NCBI GenBank assembly: GCA_905372135.1 | Contig: CAJPNS010000020.1 | Span: 1 to 20,120, forward strand | Source of the DNA: Porphyromonadaceae bacterium | GTDB lineage: Bacteria > Bacteroidota > Bacteroidia > Bacteroidales > Paludibacteraceae | DNA length: 20,120 nt | Direction: 5' to 3' | In this document: piece after piece, positions 6,652 through 13,364 of the stretch | Layout: the number at the start of each line of letters is the position of its first letter | How positions within the stretch are numbered: the first letter of the stretch is position 1 | Notes under the pieces: model-generated | The model's database searches: none | Seen by the model: only the letters and a program-made list of their open reading frames with translations | Told to the model about the DNA's origin: nothing | Translations under genes and position numbers: made by a program

Positions 6652-7596
6652 CTACTCACCGGCGGGACGAGTCTTCCACCTGCGGTGCATCCAGACCCAT
6701 TGAGTAGGATTTTCCCTTATAATTTGCTCGATAGCATCGGATTGTATCTGTGTATTCACTATAAGGTCGTTTTCTTTGTTATCGGTCTTGACCATCTCTA
6801 ATGGTCTGTAAATAGTGAATTTATATTTTTTGATACCTATTTGCTTCATAGCCATCGGCAATATTGCAGCATCGGTATCGGCAGCCAGCCTCGATGCTCC
6901 GAGAGGAGTGAATGTTTTTCGTCCGAAAAAATCGACAAAACACCCCCTTACCGATGTATCTTGGTCTATCATCAATATCAAGCATTTACCCTCGTGTAGA
7001 CTTTTTACCAGCTGTTTGTAAGACCCGTCTCTATTGAAATTGACCATTCCGCGTCGTTTGCGAAACCATACCATAGATTTCTGTACCATAAACCCTTTGA
7101 TAGGCTTACTTGCAGCTACCGTATCGTACCCCAACATCGGTGGAGTAACCGCCGACAATTCCCACGACGAAATATGAGGCACGAGGCAGACAACGCCCTT
7201 GCCCTTGTCGTAGGCAGCCTTTAAATACTCTTCGCCTTCGACTTCTACTATCTTGAAGTAACGCTTGGGTTTCCTGATATAAACAAATGAAAAAAAGTCG
7301 AGAAAAGCAGAGGCTACATTCGAAAAGACCTCTTTTGCCATTGTTACTACCTCGTATCCCGACAAATCGGGGTATGCCTTAGAAATATTGTCTAATGCCG
7401 TATTGCGGGCTATATGTCCGTATTTATAATATATTTTACCTGCAAACGAGTCGATTACGCGGCGTAATGGTCGAGGACATATCCACAAGAATATCATAAT
7501 AATAACGAAAAACGGATAAGCCAAAAGCAATACCGCCTCTCGTCTGAAATTACTTATCTGCCAGCGTTCTATCCTAATCTTTTTTAAGCAAGCCAT
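6652..7596 (-). CDS. LpxL/HtrB-family lipid A acyltransferase
   Basis: This is an inner-membrane lysophospholipid/lipid A acyltransferase of the LpxL-HtrB family, which adds secondary acyl chains to lipid A or related lipids. The 314-residue protein has one N-terminal membrane segment (about 21-40). Its catalytic HxxxxE motif is intact: His141 to Glu146 in VPHISSWE. Later family blocks are RRGMVNFNRDGS, LILMIDQDTSVRG with FFGRKTFTP, and the C-terminal WVWMHRRWKTRP that typically ends these enzymes. The ATG at 7596 lies inside the 3' end of the TetR gene (23-base overlap), indicating translational coupling. Whether the substrate is lipid A or another lipid, such as an ornithine or aryl-polyene lipid, cannot be read from the sequence. 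It converges on the NfnA-type gene with only 40 bases between and no clear terminator. Confidence 0.88.
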   Translation of the reverse strand: MACLKKIRIERWQISNFRREAVLLLAYPFFVIIMIFLWICPRPLRRVIDSFAGKIYYKYGHIARNTALDNISKAYPDLSGYEVVTMAKEVFSNVASAFLDFFSFVYIRKPKRYFKIVEVEGEEYLKAAYDKGKGVVCLVPHISSWELSAVTPPMLGYDTVAASKPIKGFMVQKSMVWFRKRRGMVNFNRDGSYKQLVKSLHEGKCLILMIDQDTSVRGCFVDFFGRKTFTPLGASRLAADTDAAILPMAMKQIGIKKYKFTIYRPLEMVKTDNKENDLIVNTQIQSDAIEQIIRENPTQWVWMHRRWKTRPAGE

Positions 7597-8164
7597 TTAG
7601 CACTACATCCATAATCATTTGTCGTCGGTCGTTGGCATATGTCGCTACGTTGCTATTCATATAAGGAGCTTCCATCCCCTTGAGTGCGTACAACATAAAC
7701 ATAGCCGTCCACTGCGACGATAGCCCTTTGAACGAACCATCGGCAATACCCTCGTCGATAATCTGCCGAAGCATCTTTATCTCTTTCATATCGATAGGAC
7801 GACGAGCTTTCTCAACCTCCTGAATATCTTTGAAAAAATCGGCTTTGAGCGACCCATTACGAAAGACCACCTCCTTGATAGTCTCGAAGCGAGTAAAAAT
7901 ATAAATTTCAAGTTTTTTATGTGGGTCGACATTGATCGCCATTATCTCCTCGAGCTTCTTAATGATGATATTCATCTCATTCTCAATCACTGCCGTATAG
8001 ACTTCGTCTTTATTGTTGAAGTAGTCGTAAATTGTACGCCTTACCTTGCCCGCAAGTACTGCTATATCGTTCATAGTAACGTTGTCCTTGCCTTTTTGAG
8101 CAAATAATTCACGAGCAACATTAATAAACAATGTCCTAGTAATGACCGACTTAGGAATATTCAT
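7574..8164 (-). CDS. TetR/AcrR-family transcriptional regulator
   Basis: This is a DNA-binding repressor-type protein of 196 residues. The N-terminal helix-turn-helix domain is clear (about residues 10-56: ARELFAQKG, then TMNDIAVLAG as the first helices, then RRTIYDYFNNKDEVY as recognition helix and following helix). The all-helical C-terminal part (60-190) should bind a ligand and dimerise; its ligand is unknown. I chose the ATG at 8164. The longer form opening at 8209 would use TTG, add 15 residues not typical of TetR proteins and overlap the previous gene. The 3' end overlaps the acyltransferase start by 23 bases, so the natural expectation is that the regulator controls its own operon and the lipid-modifying enzyme. 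No operator palindrome stands out in the short gap to the previous gene. Confidence 0.9.
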   Translation of the reverse strand: MNIPKSVITRTLFINVARELFAQKGKDNVTMNDIAVLAGKVRRTIYDYFNNKDEVYTAVIENEMNIIIKKLEEIMAINVDPHKKLEIYIFTRFETIKEVVFRNGSLKADFFKDIQEVEKARRPIDMKEIKMLRQIIDEGIADGSFKGLSSQWTAMFMLYALKGMEAPYMNSNVATYANDRRQMIMDVVLNGLLKKD

Positions 8165-8195
8165 AAATATATTTTCTTGCAAAATTACCAAAAAT

Positions 8196-9449
8196 TCACC
8201 AAAGATCAAATCTATTCTTACAAATATAGCAACTTTTTGTATTACAGTATCTACTCTTCAATTCTCTCAATGCCTGCGACTCAAACGCACTGCGACTATC
8301 GATACCCAGACTCGCAAACCCCTTGGTAATAAAGTTTTTTTCCGATGGAATATTTTTAAGCAGTTCTCTCGACAAGTCGGTATATTCCAATATGTTGAAT
8401 TTGACACCATAAGCATAGAAAAACGGGATAACGCTATTAATCAACAAAGTATCTATCGTACTCTTCGATAAATTTCTATGAATACGGTCGGACTTAGCGC
8501 CGAAACGATAATGTGAAGTCCAATACTCCGATGGAGTACATCGATAGTAATCAATAAGTTTACGATACGATTTCTGCTCTATAACCTTCGAAAACAGCCT
8601 CGACGAACGATGTATGATAGCTGCAAATTGCGCTATCCTCAAGGTCGGAAAGTTCGTAGGACGTACCCGAAACTGCTTCCACTGTGCGACAGACATCGGT
8701 TGCAAGCCGTACTTCTGCCGCAGAAAAGCGAACTCTTTCCGTAACAGGTCGAAATACTCGTCTTCGACAGATTGTTCCAAGAATCCGCCAACACCGAATA
8801 GCAAGGCTTCTATCTGAGTAAGATTGTCTTTGTGTTTAGCTAAAATCTTTTGTGGCAGCCTTTTAGCTAACGCCTCGAAAGCATCGGCATTGGTACCGAA
8901 ACCGAAACTGCGTGCAGTAGTAACATAAAATGCCTCTTCCCAGTCGTTTGACGTCTCTTGCAACAACTGTTCGACCGCCAAAAGACGATTAGCAAGGCGT
9001 TCGTCGAGCAACTTCGAAAATAGAGACGACAAATCTTTTTTGCCTTTGGAAGTGAGCAACTTATCTGCACAATATATAAAATCCATATCGAATCGCTCGA
9101 ACTCCTCTCTGAGATACTCGGGATACGATATTACAAGCTGCGGTACGGGAGAACCATCTGTCCGAAGCGATATACCATCGTCTTCGAGTATTACGTGCAG
9201 TATTACAGCATCATAGGCTTTGTCTGTATTGTGTCCGTGACGTTGCCAATCGCTCGAACGAATATGAAACTCTACATTCCCAGCCCAGACGATATCGCCT
9301 ATTTTCACTTTGGCGTTGAATACGTCGGCACCAGCGTCGGTATTCAGTTGTCCTGTATCAATTATCTCCACACTCTGCCCATCGGTAGTATACTGCTTGG
9401 AATAGAACAACTTATTGAACCAAATATACTGTAAAAAATATTCTTTCAT
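8196..9449 (-). CDS. DUF2851 family protein
   Basis: This protein of 417 residues belongs to DUF2851, a family of unknown function common in Bacteroidota. The N-terminal third holds the conserved block: MKEYFLQYIW, then NTDAGADVFNA (37-45), then WAGNVEFHIRSSDWQRHGH (55-73), then AYDAVILHV. The order D38/D42 ... E60-x-H62, followed by D67, H71 and H73, looks like a metal-binding centre and loosely recalls the PD-(D/E)xK nuclease layout; this is my inference. The C-terminal two thirds are helical and contain FGFGTNADAFEALAKRLP and the RPTNFPTLRIAQFAAII block. No signal peptide or membrane segment is seen, so it should be cytoplasmic. The ATG at 9449 is preferred over the GTG at 9467 because the conserved family start is MKEYFL. 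It lies between pdxB and tetR in a minus-strand run. Confidence 0.88.
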   Translation of the reverse strand: MKEYFLQYIWFNKLFYSKQYTTDGQSVEIIDTGQLNTDAGADVFNAKVKIGDIVWAGNVEFHIRSSDWQRHGHNTDKAYDAVILHVILEDDGISLRTDGSPVPQLVISYPEYLREEFERFDMDFIYCADKLLTSKGKKDLSSLFSKLLDERLANRLLAVEQLLQETSNDWEEAFYVTTARSFGFGTNADAFEALAKRLPQKILAKHKDNLTQIEALLFGVGGFLEQSVEDEYFDLLRKEFAFLRQKYGLQPMSVAQWKQFRVRPTNFPTLRIAQFAAIIHRSSRLFSKVIEQKSYRKLIDYYRCTPSEYWTSHYRFGAKSDRIHRNLSKSTIDTLLINSVIPFFYAYGVKFNILEYTDLSRELLKNIPSEKNFITKGFASLGIDSRSAFESQALRELKSRYCNTKSCYICKNRFDLW

Positions 9450-9497
9450 AAATACATATTTAGACACAAACGATATATTTACTTGACAATAAACGCC

Positions 9498-10526
9498 TTA
9501 AGACAATTCTAATTCTCTGCGTTCAGGATAATTGTTTCGGAAATATTCGAACCTCTCGGGATTGTTTTTAAGATTTATCGAATCTCGCTCTATATCATAG
9601 TTTTGAATTAACGTCCGTAGGAGCTGGCTGCCTTTTGACATATTTGTCTGCTTGGGACTAAGCTTTGTTTGCACAGCTAAACCATTAAGAGAGAAATACT
9701 CCGAGATAGCATTGATACACATAGCAGTAGCATTTGCCTTACCATCGGCAGAATAGCCCGCTATATGTGGGGTAGCTATGAATGCTTCTTTAAGAATGTG
9801 ACTATTAATATCCGGCTCGCCCTCCCAGCAATCTATGGCAAAGCCACCGATTCGCCCATCTCTATATGCCTCTGTCATAGCCTGTTCGTCGACTACGCCA
9901 CCTCTTGCAGCATTTACTATAAGCGGTCGTTTGGCACATCGCTCGAAAAAAGCGGTATCGGCCAAATGGTAAGTCGGAAATTTGCCATCGTTCGTCAGCG
10001 ACGTATGGAAAGAGATAATGTCGCATTGCTCGGCTATATCGCTCAACGAGACAAAGTCGTGCCTCACACCACTCTGCTCCAACGGTGGGTCGTTCACTAA
10101 CACTTTTACACCTAATCTGTTAGCCATCTTTTCTACTGCCTTACCGACAAAACCATATCCTACGATTCCGAGTGTGAGAGTCGAGATATCGAGTTGTTTT
10201 TTTGCCGTCCACACAGCCAAAACCGAACCAATATACTGAGCCACCGAAGAGGCATTGCAGCCACGAGCAACAAAAACTTCGATACCTACCTTACGACAAA
10301 AATCCATATCGATATGCTCGTATCCGGCTGTGGCAGTGGCTATCATTTTGATATTGGTACCGAGCAGCAACGCCTTATCGCATCTGGTACGAGTACGCAC
10401 TATCAACGCATCTGCCTCTTTTACAGACAGATGGTCGATAAATGCCGACGGCAAATACTCTACCGAGCAGACACTATCGAAAACACCTTCGATAAACGGG
10501 ATATTACGGTCGATAACTATCTTCAT
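9498..10526 (-). CDS. pdxB: erythronate-4-phosphate dehydrogenase PdxB
   Basis: PdxB oxidises 4-phosphoerythronate to 3-hydroxy-2-oxo-4-phosphobutanoate, the second step of the deoxyxylulose-5-phosphate-dependent route to pyridoxal 5'-phosphate. The 342-residue protein has the D-2-hydroxyacid dehydrogenase architecture. It has a split substrate domain with IDRNIPFIEG at the start and the TATAGYEHID block near 64-73. The NAD Rossmann motif GYGFVG lies at 123-128, and catalytic Arg208 (NAARGG), Glu237 (EGEPD) and His254 (TPHIAGYS) match the E. coli positions as I recall them. A short C-terminal dimerisation region follows; the protein is about 35 residues shorter than E. coli PdxB. The start at 10526 gives the conserved MKIVIDRN. 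A longer frame reaching 10625 would run through the promoter region and into rnpA. No other pyridoxal genes are nearby. It probably heads the run pdxB-DUF2851-tetR-acyltransferase. Confidence 0.93.
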   Translation of the reverse strand: MKIVIDRNIPFIEGVFDSVCSVEYLPSAFIDHLSVKEADALIVRTRTRCDKALLLGTNIKMIATATAGYEHIDMDFCRKVGIEVFVARGCNASSVAQYIGSVLAVWTAKKQLDISTLTLGIVGYGFVGKAVEKMANRLGVKVLVNDPPLEQSGVRHDFVSLSDIAEQCDIISFHTSLTNDGKFPTYHLADTAFFERCAKRPLIVNAARGGVVDEQAMTEAYRDGRIGGFAIDCWEGEPDINSHILKEAFIATPHIAGYSADGKANATAMCINAISEYFSLNGLAVQTKLSPKQTNMSKGSQLLRTLIQNYDIERDSINLKNNPERFEYFRNNYPERRELELS

Positions 10527-10544
10527 ATATGACGATTTTTTTTG

Positions 10545-10574
10545 TAAAAATACATTTTTTTCCGCAACCACAAA
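10545..10574 (-). promoter_or_regulatory. possible pdxB promoter
   Basis: On the minus strand TTTG (from 10574 to 10571) is followed after 18 bases by TATTTTTA (10552-10545), one mismatch from TAnnTTTG. Spacing and position fit a Bacteroidota promoter about 20 bases upstream of the pdxB ATG. The evidence is weak in this T-rich segment. Confidence 0.3.
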
Positions 10575-10581
10575 AAAGATG

Positions 10582-10589
10582 TAATTTTG
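10582..10589 (+). promoter_or_regulatory. TAnnTTTG promoter for rnpA
   Basis: TAATTTTG is an exact match to the Bacteroidota -7 element, placed 23 bases before the rnpA ATG. The leader would be only about 17 bases. A -33 element is not clear. It lies in the divergent pdxB/rnpA gap. Confidence 0.5.
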
Positions 10590-10612
10590 CACCCGAAACA
10601 ACAGATACCTCG

Positions 10613-11011
10613 ATGCCCCAGACAAAGCAATACGGATTCCCTAAATCAGAACATTTGGTAGGCAAAAAAAATATAGCTTCTCTCTATGCCAAAGGCAATA
10701 AGCTATCGGAATCGCCTCTGCTTCTTATATATATATTTACCGATGCGGCAGAAAGTGCAAAAGTGCTTTTCTCGGTACCCAAGAGGCATTTTCGGCATGC
10801 CTCAGCCAGAAACAGATACAAGCGGTTGCTGCGAGAAGCGTATCGGCTCAATAAAAGTATTATAACAGAGAGTCTTAGCGGTAGACCGTTCGGTATCGAT
10901 ATGGCGATAACGGTTACTGATACGGAAGTGCCTAATTTCGTCTCTACCGAACGTAATATCATCGGTTTACTAACGGCATTGGCAGCAAAAATATATGAAA
11001 AAGATATCTAA
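10613..11011 (+). CDS. rnpA: ribonuclease P protein component RnpA
   Basis: RnpA is the protein subunit of RNase P; with the catalytic RNA it removes the 5' leader of pre-tRNAs. The protein has 132 residues, in the normal range. The diagnostic basic helix is SARNRYKRLLREAYR (the RNR motif with the following KRxxRE), preceded by the FSVPKRHFRHA strand-loop that contacts the RNA. The ATG at 10613 is chosen over an upstream start at 10529, because that extension would run through the promoter and is not conserved. The gene overlaps yidD by 17 bases, the usual rnpA-yidD arrangement. rpmH, which precedes rnpA in many bacteria, is not here; the neighbour upstream is the divergent pdxB. Confidence 0.95.
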   Translation: MPQTKQYGFPKSEHLVGKKNIASLYAKGNKLSESPLLLIYIFTDAAESAKVLFSVPKRHFRHASARNRYKRLLREAYRLNKSIITESLSGRPFGIDMAITVTDTEVPNFVSTERNIIGLLTALAAKIYEKDI

Positions 11012-11228
11012 AATACTATCCTCCATACTAATATTGCCCATCGTCTTTTATCAGAAAGCAATATCGCCAATGTTGCCTGCAAGTTGCAGATATACACCCA
11101 CTTGCTCGCAATACGCAATAGAGGCTATACGAAAGCATGGCATAGTAAAAGGTAGTGTCTTGGCTATCAGGCGAATACTACGTTGCCACCCGTGGGGAGG
11201 GCATGGTTACGACCCCGTCCCCGATTGA
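10995..11228 (+). CDS. yidD: membrane protein insertion efficiency factor YidD
   Basis: YidD is a small membrane-associated protein that assists YidC/Sec-dependent insertion of inner-membrane proteins. At 77 residues it has the family's normal size. An N-terminal amphipathic/hydrophobic helix (KILSSILILPIVFYQKAISP) is followed by the conserved SCRYTPTCSQYAIEAI block and the C-terminal CHPWGGHGYDPVP signature. Its start lies inside the 3' end of rnpA (17-base overlap), which suggests translational coupling. Its own last 22 bases overlap the 3' end of queG on the opposite strand, so the conserved GYDPVP tail is encoded in bases that also encode the QueG C-terminus. Confidence 0.96.
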   Translation: MKKISKILSSILILPIVFYQKAISPMLPASCRYTPTCSQYAIEAIRKHGIVKGSVLAIRRILRCHPWGGHGYDPVPD

Positions 11229-12097
11229 TTGTTGTCGGGTAGCCGCATAATCAACTTTTTCAGTTGTCGCTTCGATATATTGCCGAGATCGAGCGTAAAT
11301 ATCTCATTCTTAGGCATAAGCTCCGACATATTGTGTGTCGGTGTCTTGCTATTGTATGGACAAGAGTCTATGCACGAATCACATCCCCATAGTCGATTGC
11401 CTATAAATGGTTTAAGCGTATCGGGAATTTCGCCCTTGTGAGTTTTATTCAGATACGATACACAACGGCTTGCATCGAGTATATGCGGTGATACTATCGC
11501 TTTTGTAGGACACGCCTCGATACATCTGTTGCAATTACCGCATAGGTCGGGTTCTATTTGTGTATTGTACTGCAGTGGAATATCTACAAAAAGTGTCCCT
11601 ATAAAAGTCATAGAGCCGTATTTACGATTTATAAGCAGTGAGTTTTTCCCTATCCACCCGAGCCCTGCCCTTACGGCGAGAGCCTTTTCGAGTACAGGCG
11701 CCGAATCGACAAATGCAGTGCCGGAGCAGGGTATTATCTCTGTCTGTATATGCTTTAACAGCCGACGAAGCATCTCTTTTACTACGAAATGATAGTCGGT
11801 ACCGTAGGCGTATTTGGCTACTTGAGGACGACCGGCAGGAATGGTACGTAACGGTTTGTAATTGAGCAGAACCACTATTGCCGACTGAGCGTTTTCGGCC
11901 AGCAAACTCGGGGCGAGTCGCACATCGAGATTACGCTCCATATAACTCATAGTACCATTGTAACCGTGTTGTAACCAATCGATAACATAAGGTGCTTCTC
12001 GGTCAAACGGACGAGTATCGGTAACGCCACAAGCCGAAAAGCCTATTTTAAGGGCTGCCTCGATAATATCTGCCGTAATACGTGTCGTATCTTTCAT
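11207..12097 (-). CDS. queG: epoxyqueuosine reductase QueG (short form)
   Basis: QueG reduces epoxyqueuosine to queuosine in the anticodon loop of tRNAs, the last step of queuosine synthesis, using cobalamin and two [4Fe-4S] clusters. The protein has 296 residues. The cobalamin-binding N-terminal domain holds FVDSAPVLEKALAVRAGLGWIGKN (about 129-152), with Asp131 at the position of the catalytic acid. The ferredoxin part has Cys186, Cys189, Cys192 and Cys196 (LCGNCNRCIEACP), then Cys212, Cys239, Cys242 and Cys246 (GCDSCIDSCPYN). All eight ligands are present. It is about 80 residues shorter than E. coli QueG because the C-terminal HEAT-like repeat is missing, as in several other bacteria. The 3' end overlaps yidD by 22 bases. 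No other queuosine gene is in the window. Confidence 0.94.
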   Translation of the reverse strand: MKDTTRITADIIEAALKIGFSACGVTDTRPFDREAPYVIDWLQHGYNGTMSYMERNLDVRLAPSLLAENAQSAIVVLLNYKPLRTIPAGRPQVAKYAYGTDYHFVVKEMLRRLLKHIQTEIIPCSGTAFVDSAPVLEKALAVRAGLGWIGKNSLLINRKYGSMTFIGTLFVDIPLQYNTQIEPDLCGNCNRCIEACPTKAIVSPHILDASRCVSYLNKTHKGEIPDTLKPFIGNRLWGCDSCIDSCPYNSKTPTHNMSELMPKNEIFTLDLGNISKRQLKKLIMRLPDNNQSGTGS

Positions 12098-12105
12098 ATA
12101 TCGTA

Positions 12106-12113
12106 CAAAAGTA
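12106..12113 (-). promoter_or_regulatory. TAnnTTTG promoter for queG
   Basis: Read on the minus strand this is TACTTTTG, an exact match to the -7 element. It lies only 8 bases upstream of the queG ATG at 12097, so the transcript would start about 3-5 bases before the start codon and be nearly leaderless. Confidence 0.5.
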
Positions 12114-12170
12114 ATATTTCGATTACAACAAGAGACAGACTTTATGGGTAAGATTGTAAATATACGCCCC

Positions 12171-12204
12171 CCGTAAACAAAAAAGCTACCGTAAGGTAGC
12201 TTTT
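12171..12204 (-). terminator. intrinsic terminator of the envelope operon
   Basis: AAAAGCTACC (12181-12190) and GGTAGCTTTT (12195-12204) form a perfect 10-bp stem around a 4-base loop. On the minus strand the stem runs on into TTGTTT, giving a T-rich tail. It begins a few bases after the stop codon of the last skp gene and closes the operon. Confidence 0.88.
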
Positions 12205-12209
12205 ATCAA

Positions 12210-12728
12210 TTACTTAGTTGCTTTGGTATTGTTTATTTTCAACTCTTTCTTCACCAAGTCGGTAACATCTACCGCTTTTGGCGACTTGTATAGTACCGTA
12301 TTTTTGTCGAGTATCACCAGAAAGTTATTCTTGGCACCGACAGACTCTATAGCCTTCAATATACGCTCTTGAACCGGTTTGAGCAGCGTAGCCTGCTTTT
12401 GCTGTGCATCTTGACGTATGGTACGTACCGTAGTCTCGTAACGTTGATACAAGGTCTGAATTTTTGCCTCTTGATCGGCTTTCATAGTGGCAGTAGCGTT
12501 AGCCTTCATCTGCTCGTATTTAGCCTCTTCACTTTTGATTTCGGTCTCCATATCTTGCAGATACTTAGTATTCTGAGCATTGTAATCTGCTATCTGTTTT
12601 TCGATATCGGATATTTCCGGCATATCCATCATTATCTGTTCTGCATCGATATATCCAATTTTAACCTCTTGCGAAAATGCCACGAAAGGCACTGCTAACA
12701 CCAATAGTGATAATAAAAATTTTTTCAT
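12210..12728 (-). CDS. OmpH/Skp-family periplasmic chaperone (second copy)
   Basis: Skp/OmpH proteins form trimeric, tentacle-like chaperones that carry unfolded outer-membrane proteins across the periplasm to the Bam machine. This copy has 172 residues: a Sec signal peptide (1-19, ending VAFSQ), the conserved beta-strand KIGYIDAEQIMMDMPEI, a long charged coiled coil (about 37-115, many Lys/Glu/Gln) and the closing strand FLVILDKNTVLYKSP. The C-terminus has an extra Lys-rich tail (VKKELKINNTKATK). The ATG at 12728 is chosen because it opens the signal peptide; the longer frame would add 36 charged residues ahead of it. It follows the first skp copy by 46 bases and ends in a strong terminator. 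Two Skp-like genes in tandem behind bamA are normal for Bacteroidales. Confidence 0.92.
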   Translation of the reverse strand: MKKFLLSLLVLAVPFVAFSQEVKIGYIDAEQIMMDMPEISDIEKQIADYNAQNTKYLQDMETEIKSEEAKYEQMKANATATMKADQEAKIQTLYQRYETTVRTIRQDAQQKQATLLKPVQERILKAIESVGAKNNFLVILDKNTVLYKSPKAVDVTDLVKKELKINNTKATK

Positions 12729-12774
12729 TTCTGATTTTATGTCTTTTTTTAAGTTGTTGATATGCTTGATTTTT

Positions 12775-13290
12775 TTATTTCGAATATCCCATAGCCGACA
12801 ATACTTCGTCGCTAATATCAATTTTCGGGGATGCAAAGATAATACCTATATTTGAATTTTTATCAATTATAAGGTCGTATTTTTTTGTATTACTTAGCTC
12901 TTGTATAGCGTTGTATATTTCGTCTTGTATAGGTTTTATCAGTGCATTACGTTTTTTGAAAAGTTCGCCTTCGGCTCCGAAATATTGCTTTTTCTTTTCG
13001 TTTACTTGGCGTTCTTTGGCAATAATGTCGTTTTCGCGCTGTTTTTTCATCTCAGGAGTAAGAAACACAAGCTCAGTCTGATAGTTTTTGTACATAGTCT
13101 GCACCTCTGTCTGAATAGCCTCTACCTCTTTCTGCCACTTAGTAGAAAGTTGGTTCAATTGGTCGTTTGCCGACTCGTATTGAGGTATGGCTTTTAGTAT
13201 ATAGTCCATATCTATAACAGCTACTTTCTGTGCGTTCATACCGACAACTGCCGAAAGAACCATCAATGAAATCATTAGTATTTTTCTCAT
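12775..13290 (-). CDS. OmpH/Skp-family periplasmic chaperone (first copy)
   Basis: This 171-residue protein has the same architecture as its downstream neighbour. It has a signal peptide (1-20, ending GMNAQ), the core strand KVAVIDMDYILKAIPQYE, a Glu/Lys/Gln-rich coiled coil (about 38-115) and the closing YDLIIDKNSNIGIIFASP strand. The N-terminal and C-terminal strands are clearly alike in the two copies but the helical arms differ strongly, so they are old paralogues that may differ in client range or form mixed trimers (inference). It lies 74 bases after bamA with an AGGAA ribosome site ahead of the ATG. A near match to the -7 element (TAAACTTTG, one base too long, minus strand 13344-13336) sits in this gap and could be an internal promoter. 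Confidence 0.92.
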   Translation of the reverse strand: MRKILMISLMVLSAVVGMNAQKVAVIDMDYILKAIPQYESANDQLNQLSTKWQKEVEAIQTEVQTMYKNYQTELVFLTPEMKKQRENDIIAKERQVNEKKKQYFGAEGELFKKRNALIKPIQDEIYNAIQELSNTKKYDLIIDKNSNIGIIFASPKIDISDEVLSAMGYSK

Positions 13291-13364
13291 AATTATTTCC
13301 TTTTATATTATTCCTCTTTTGATGGCAATAATAGCCAAAGTTTAATATTGCAATGATAAGTCGA

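Noticed and set aside
6044..6703. 219-codon plus-strand frame overlapping the NfnA-type gene and the acyltransferase end
   Set aside because: An extremely Arg-rich translation in an offset frame, with no start signal of its own; an artefact of codon use.
8165..8209. Longer TetR start at 8209
   Set aside because: It would use TTG, overlap the preceding gene and add 15 residues that TetR proteins do not usually have.
10527..10625. N-terminal extension of PdxB to 10625
   Set aside because: It covers the divergent promoter region and the rnpA start; family members begin at MKIVIDRN.
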